From NCBI GenBank assembly GCA_945870855.1, contig CAMBTP010000001.1, positions 118,918 through 182,917 of the forward strand: a DNA stretch of 64,000 bases, in the 5' to 3' direction. Below the pieces are notes generated by a model. The model was not told the origin of the DNA and searched no databases. It was given only the letters and a program-made list of their open reading frames with translations. Both the position numbers and the translations under genes were made by a program. This DNA comes from Prosthecobacter debontii. Lineage in GTDB: Bacteria > Verrucomicrobiota > Verrucomicrobiia > Verrucomicrobiales > Akkermansiaceae. The first letter of the stretch is position 1. Each line of letters starts with the position of its first letter. Shown here piece after piece: positions 61,098-64,000 of the stretch.

Positions 61098-61718
61098 ATG
61101 ACACGTAATCCACAATTTCTAATGCCTACCGTGACCGAAGAACCATTACCTCCACGCCTAAGCCCCTTGAGCAGTTTGATTTTCAGCTCGCGCTGGCTAC
61201 AACTTCCGCTCTACCTCGGCTTGATCGTCGCACAGGGCGTTTACGTGGTGCTGTTCATCAAAGAACTGTGGCACCTCATTTCCGGGGCCACCAGTCTCAC
61301 GGAGCAGCAGATGATGTTGATCGTGCTTGGCCTGATCGACGTGGTGATGATTTCAAACCTGCTGATGATGGTCATCGTGGGCGGTTATGAAACCTTCGTC
61401 TCACGCTTACGCCTGCACAACCACCCGGACCAGCCCGAGTGGTTGAGTCACGTGAACGCCTCCGTGCTGAAGGTAAAACTGGCGATGGCGATCATCGGGA
61501 TTAGCTCGGTGCATCTGCTCAAAACCTTCATCGCGGCGGGAAGCATCGGATTGCCGCAGGTGGCTGGCCATGGTGCGGCGACGAGCGCGCCGATCACCTC
61601 GGAGGGAGTGATGTGGCAGACTATCATTCACGCAGTTTTCATTCTTTCCGCGCTGGGCATCGCGTATACAGACCGAATCATGCAGGTTTCACCTGCTTCG
61701 AAGCCACCGAAGCACTAG
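61098..61718 (+). CDS. UPF0114/YqhA family membrane protein
   Basis: 206 residues. Hydrophobic helices around 35-58, 70-92, 125-145 and 175-195, with the family blocks [22 protein letters not shown] and [23 protein letters not shown] followed by a late [19 protein letters not shown]. The family is widespread in bacteria and its function is unknown. A second ATG at codon 9 is possible. It stands alone between accessory stretches and appears intact. Confidence 0.88.
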   Translation: MTRNPQFLMPTVTEEPLPPRLSPLSSLIFSSRWLQLPLYLGLIVAQGVYVVLFIKELWHLISGATSLTEQQMMLIVLGLIDVVMISNLLMMVIVGGYETFVSRLRLHNHPDQPEWLSHVNASVLKVKLAMAIIGISSVHLLKTFIAAGSIGLPQVAGHGAATSAPITSEGVMWQTIIHAVFILSALGIAYTDRIMQVSPASKPPKH

Positions 61719-62179
61719 AAAGATGATCCTGTTATCGTCTCCCAGAGTGGGTGGTCTGAGCATTATTGGTTAGAATATCGGCGGAAGATTCCTCGTCGAC
61801 AATCACGGTTTGCTGCAAGCGATTAGCGGGTGGGTTGAGCCATTTTTTGCCAATGACCCCAGTGGATGATTTTTAGGAATGCGGGTTTATGATGTTAGGT
61901 AAATTTATGTATATAATCAGGAATTCAGTTATAGATCAGTTTGTCGGTTTTAGTGGGCTTCAAGACTGCGGGTGGAAACGGGCGGATTAAAGGGGCGCTG
62001 AAGCCATTTTTTCAATGAATTGGGCTCGAAATGGGGTGGCTTTTTCGGGGGGGATTTCACGCCAGAATTTTGCTCTGAAAATTTAATTACAATCACGCAA
62101 TGAAATCTCTTGTGCTGTATTTTTTAGGGCGGTAAATCTTTGGGTGCTAGATTTCCATTAACCCTAATTGTCAAAAAAT
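61719..62179. other. AT-rich gene-free stretch
   Basis: No supported gene. Two similar GAGCCATTTTTT/AAGCCATTTTTT motifs occur near 61836 and 62001, and several T-runs. Base composition is clearly lower in GC than the chromosome core, suggesting acquired or decaying DNA. Confidence 0.4.
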
Positions 62180-62431
62180 ATGAATGCTATCCTTTGCGAG
62201 ATCATGTTGAGGGCGGAGTCGGTGTCTCCTGCCAGTGCCGCGGTGTCACACATTCCACACGTGTTAGACGAGACGGAGTACTCGTATTTCAAGTGTATGC
62301 CATTGGTTTCCGACTACGACGAGGAGTGGATGACCTTCGTCGAACAACACGCAAGAGAGAACGGATGGGTTGCGAGTGGCGAGGTCGCGGCGGATTCGTC
62401 GCCTCGGGTTTGGAACTTGCCTCACGCGTGA
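62180..62431 (+). CDS. Hypothetical small protein
   Basis: 83 residues from the ATG at 62180 (a TTG at 62168 would add four). Acidic, with SYFKCMPLVSDYDEEWMTFVEQHARENGW in the middle and no membrane helix or known motif. Upstream is AT-rich and could hold a promoter. Function is not recognised; moderate doubt that it is real. Confidence 0.45.
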   Translation: MNAILCEIMLRAESVSPASAAVSHIPHVLDETEYSYFKCMPLVSDYDEEWMTFVEQHARENGWVASGEVAADSSPRVWNLPHA

Positions 62432-62845
62432 TACGAGGCTCATCCTCGAAACGGATAACAAGCACACCGGTCAAATGCGGGGTGCTTGCAATATGCTATA
62501 CAAATCCAAAGGGAATTCCAACCTGCGGTATAGTGGATACCTACCAAGTAGGAAACGTGTGGAAAGTTTGAATGGCTATTAATTCGGCTCAGGAGAGATC
62601 GAGCGGACTGGGAACCTCGACCTTGCCAGCTTGACCGGAACGCTTCCAATCGGTCCGCCTCCAGACCCTGGAAAACGAGGTTCTCGTGGCATTCCTCGCG
62701 AGGCGGTGGGGAGCACCTGAGATTGCCGCGAGATTGCGCAAGGGCCAGGGGCAACGTGAGGGCGGGGATGGCGGATTTGGAGATACGGTTGGTGAAGGCC
62801 TGAGGAAGGGCCTGATGCGGAAAAGGAAATTCTGTCAAGATTTGC
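62432..62845. other. Gene-free accessory stretch, possible transposase remains
   Basis: Several overlapping frames are open on both strands (for example minus 62440-62874), but none shows a family motif. The end at 62846 carries a motif also present at 63929, so the stretch may be the remains of a mobile element. Confidence 0.35.
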
Positions 62846-62865
62846 ACACTGACCCCATTTTTTCC
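62846..62865 (+). repeat. 20-bp motif, copy 1
   Basis: ACACTGACCCCATTTTTTCC, followed by a second TGACCCCATTTT seven bases later. An identical 20-mer is at 63929-63948 in the same orientation. Such sequence is often found beside REP-associated transposase genes. Confidence 0.7.
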
Positions 62866-63047
62866 TGACCCCATTTTCCCGGCAGTTAGGACGGAGGTGG
62901 CGTTGAAATGTCAGCGGCGCTTGGCTGGGGTACCCAATTGAATAATCCATCCACTTTGAGTTTTGGCGTCATTTTTTGCTGGGAATCTAGTCATTTTAAA
63001 AACATTACTTGAACAATCGAGCAATATTTTGTATTGCTCTTTTCAAG

Positions 63048-63342
63048 ATGAGCGAACTTCCACTTCGAGTGGGACCCAGAAAAGGCGGCGAATAACGCCG
63101 ACAAACATGGCGTCACATTCGAGGAGGCCAAATCGGTGTTCTATGACGAAGATGCGCTTGTGATTCCAGACCCAGAACATTCAATGGATGAAGAGCGTTT
63201 TGTCATCATGGGACTTAGCGGCAACTCACGAATGCTGGTGGTGGTCCACTGCTTCAGGAAGGCCGGATCATCCATCAGAATCATCTCGGCCAGAAGAGCC
63301 GGGACAAAGGAACAGAAACCCTACTTGGAGAAAAAAAGATGA
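63048..63342 (+). pseudogene. brnT: brnT toxin with frameshifted start
   Basis: From 63055 on, the frame reads NFHFEWDPEKAANNADKHGV, then FEEAKSVFYDEDALVIPDP and ends IRIISARRAGTKEQKPY, a complete BrnT RNase. But its frame has a TGA at 63049-63051 and no start before residue 1. The only well-placed ATG (63048) is one base out of frame: removing one base near 63054 would restore MSNFHFEW. A GTG at 63136 would give only 68 residues without the N-terminal strand. The toxin is probably inactive. Its stop overlaps brnA by ATGA. Confidence 0.8.
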
Positions 63343-63551
63343 AAACGGAATACGATTTTTCAAAAGCCAAAAAGAACCCCTACGCGAAGCGTCTGAAGAA
63401 GGCCGTCACAATCCGTCTGGAGCCTGATATCATCAATTACTTCAAAACGATGTCAGGAGAAAATGGTATCCCCTATCAGAACCTGATCAACCTCTATCTG
63501 CTGGACTGCGCGAAAGCCGGCCGCAAGCTTTCGCTCGCCTGGAAGAAATGA
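63339..63551 (+). CDS. brnA: BrnA antitoxin
   Basis: 70 residues. An N-terminal toxin-binding part (DFSKAKKNPYAKRLKK) is followed by a ribbon-helix-helix: AVTIRLEPDIINYFKTMSGE and IPYQNLINLYLLDCAKAG. BrnA binds BrnT and represses the brnTA promoter. It overlaps the brnT stop by four bases. Here it appears intact while the toxin frame is broken, which fits decay of a toxin-antitoxin module. Confidence 0.9.
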   Translation: MKTEYDFSKAKKNPYAKRLKKAVTIRLEPDIINYFKTMSGENGIPYQNLINLYLLDCAKAGRKLSLAWKK

Positions 63552-63928
63552 TCGGTGGATCGAAAGGTTGAACCCGAAAATTTATTCATTGGTTCATGGT
63601 GTATTGAGAAATGCAGTTAGTCTGACAAGAAGACCGAAAAAGTGAGTGACCTTTCCTACCAACCGCAATGCGAAAAATAGCTTGTGATTAGTCCGTAATG
63701 CGGACGATATTACGTATCGTTTTAATGGTTATTACTGCCCGTGATGGCGCTAATTTAAGGGTCATTTCGGATGAAATCAGGGCTTCATGGGGAACCAGTT
63801 GGTGTGCCGATTCGGATGTCGGCGAAGCCTGTAGAACGGAGGTTTTCATAGGGGCCACATCACGAGTTTTGGTGGAGGGCTGCAACTCATTGTATATGTG
63901 GGGAAATTCCTTAAGTTAGCGCCATTCC
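63552..63928. other. Gene-free 3' flank of brnTA
   Basis: No family motif in any frame; a 73-codon plus frame at 63698 is not convincing. Small palindromes such as GTCCGTAATGCGGAC near 63691 are present. Confidence 0.35.
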
Positions 63929-63948
63929 ACACTGACCCCATTTTTTCC
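63929..63948 (+). repeat. 20-bp motif, copy 2
   Basis: Identical to 62846-62865 and in the same orientation; the two bracket the brnTA locus at a distance of 1083 bp. The window ends 52 bp later. Confidence 0.7.
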
Positions 63949-64000
63949 GAAGAACTTTTGGCCAACTATTTTAGGGACTTTCAGAATCTAACGGATCCCC

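Noticed and set aside
62140..62571. 143-codon frame overlapping the small hypothetical gene at 62180
   Set aside because: Basic, Cys/Arg-rich translation typical of a wrong frame; the 62180 frame has better composition.
63698..63919. 73-codon plus-strand frame after brnA
   Set aside because: No family motif, no ribosome site, unusual composition; left as gene-free sequence.

Overview
The window is a GC-rich chromosomal segment of a Gram-negative bacterium, most likely a member of the Verrucomicrobiota. This assignment is inference from gene content: a PEP-CTERM sorted protein, a DUF5069 protein, two bactofilins, a sulfatase, a fused BatD/BatE protein, Kdo (LPS) synthesis, and many short dispersed palindromic elements. 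No 16S rRNA is present to confirm it. Coding is dense and mostly housekeeping on both strands, with short operons often joined by ATGA-type overlaps.

Layout. 1-6.1 kb: a BatD/BatE fusion cut by the window edge, a chorismate-binding enzyme, and a divergent pair made of a bifunctional aldolase/dehydrogenase (rhamnose-type) and a DeoR regulator. 6.1-11.1 kb: dnaE with a decayed second copy of its 3' end 1.5 kb away; between them lie two 271-bp direct repeats flanking a PEP-CTERM gene. 11.2-15.5 kb: a TPR membrane protein, two bactofilins (one with zinc ribbons), nadA, a pseudopilin and a tiny lipoprotein. 15.6-22.8 kb: dapF, trpA, uxaC, a lactonase, grpE-dnaJ and an rRNA methyltransferase. 22.9-28.1 kb: a three-gene operon with a 2-hydroxyacid dehydrogenase, a nucleotidyltransferase-like protein with an altered signature, and a 1107-residue GHMP-kinase/pyrophosphorylase fusion. 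28.4-33.9 kb: mutS, a DnaQ-like exonuclease, a membrane-anchored possible nuclease, an mntR remnant, hpf and a DUF5069 protein. 34.1-39.5 kb: tRNA-Phe, thrC-thrB, a zinc ribbon protein, rpsT, an L,D-transpeptidase and a glycosyltransferase.

39.7-46.9 kb: a heavy-metal RND efflux operon (His-rich protein, outer-membrane channel, adaptor, pump, small exported protein). A PIN-toxin/antitoxin pair sits antisense between adaptor and pump, and the last gene has no normal start codon. 47-49 kb is a repeat-rich accessory stretch with gene debris and two orphan exported/membrane proteins. 49.2-54 kb: kdsB, pyrG, nadE and a spermidine-synthase-like methyltransferase. 54.5-60.05 kb: a same-strand cluster of aquaporin, sulfatase, periplasmic HAD phosphatase, lipoprotein and two outer-membrane proteins. 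60-64 kb is a decaying accessory region with inverted repeats, an antitoxin remnant, a UPF0114 membrane protein and a brnT-brnA locus whose toxin frame is broken at the start.

The most interesting signals are: (1) a ~95-bp dispersed element that supplies the stop codon of upstream genes and the 5' leader of downstream genes at several unrelated loci; (2) the dehydrogenase/nucleotidyltransferase/kinase-pyrophosphorylase operon, a candidate uncharacterised sugar-nucleotide route; (3) heptameric GATTGNN repeats next to dnaE and inside mutS; (4) the toxin-antitoxin cassette inside the metal-efflux operon and the apparent AUA start downstream of it; (5) the duplicated dnaE tail with its repeat cassette.
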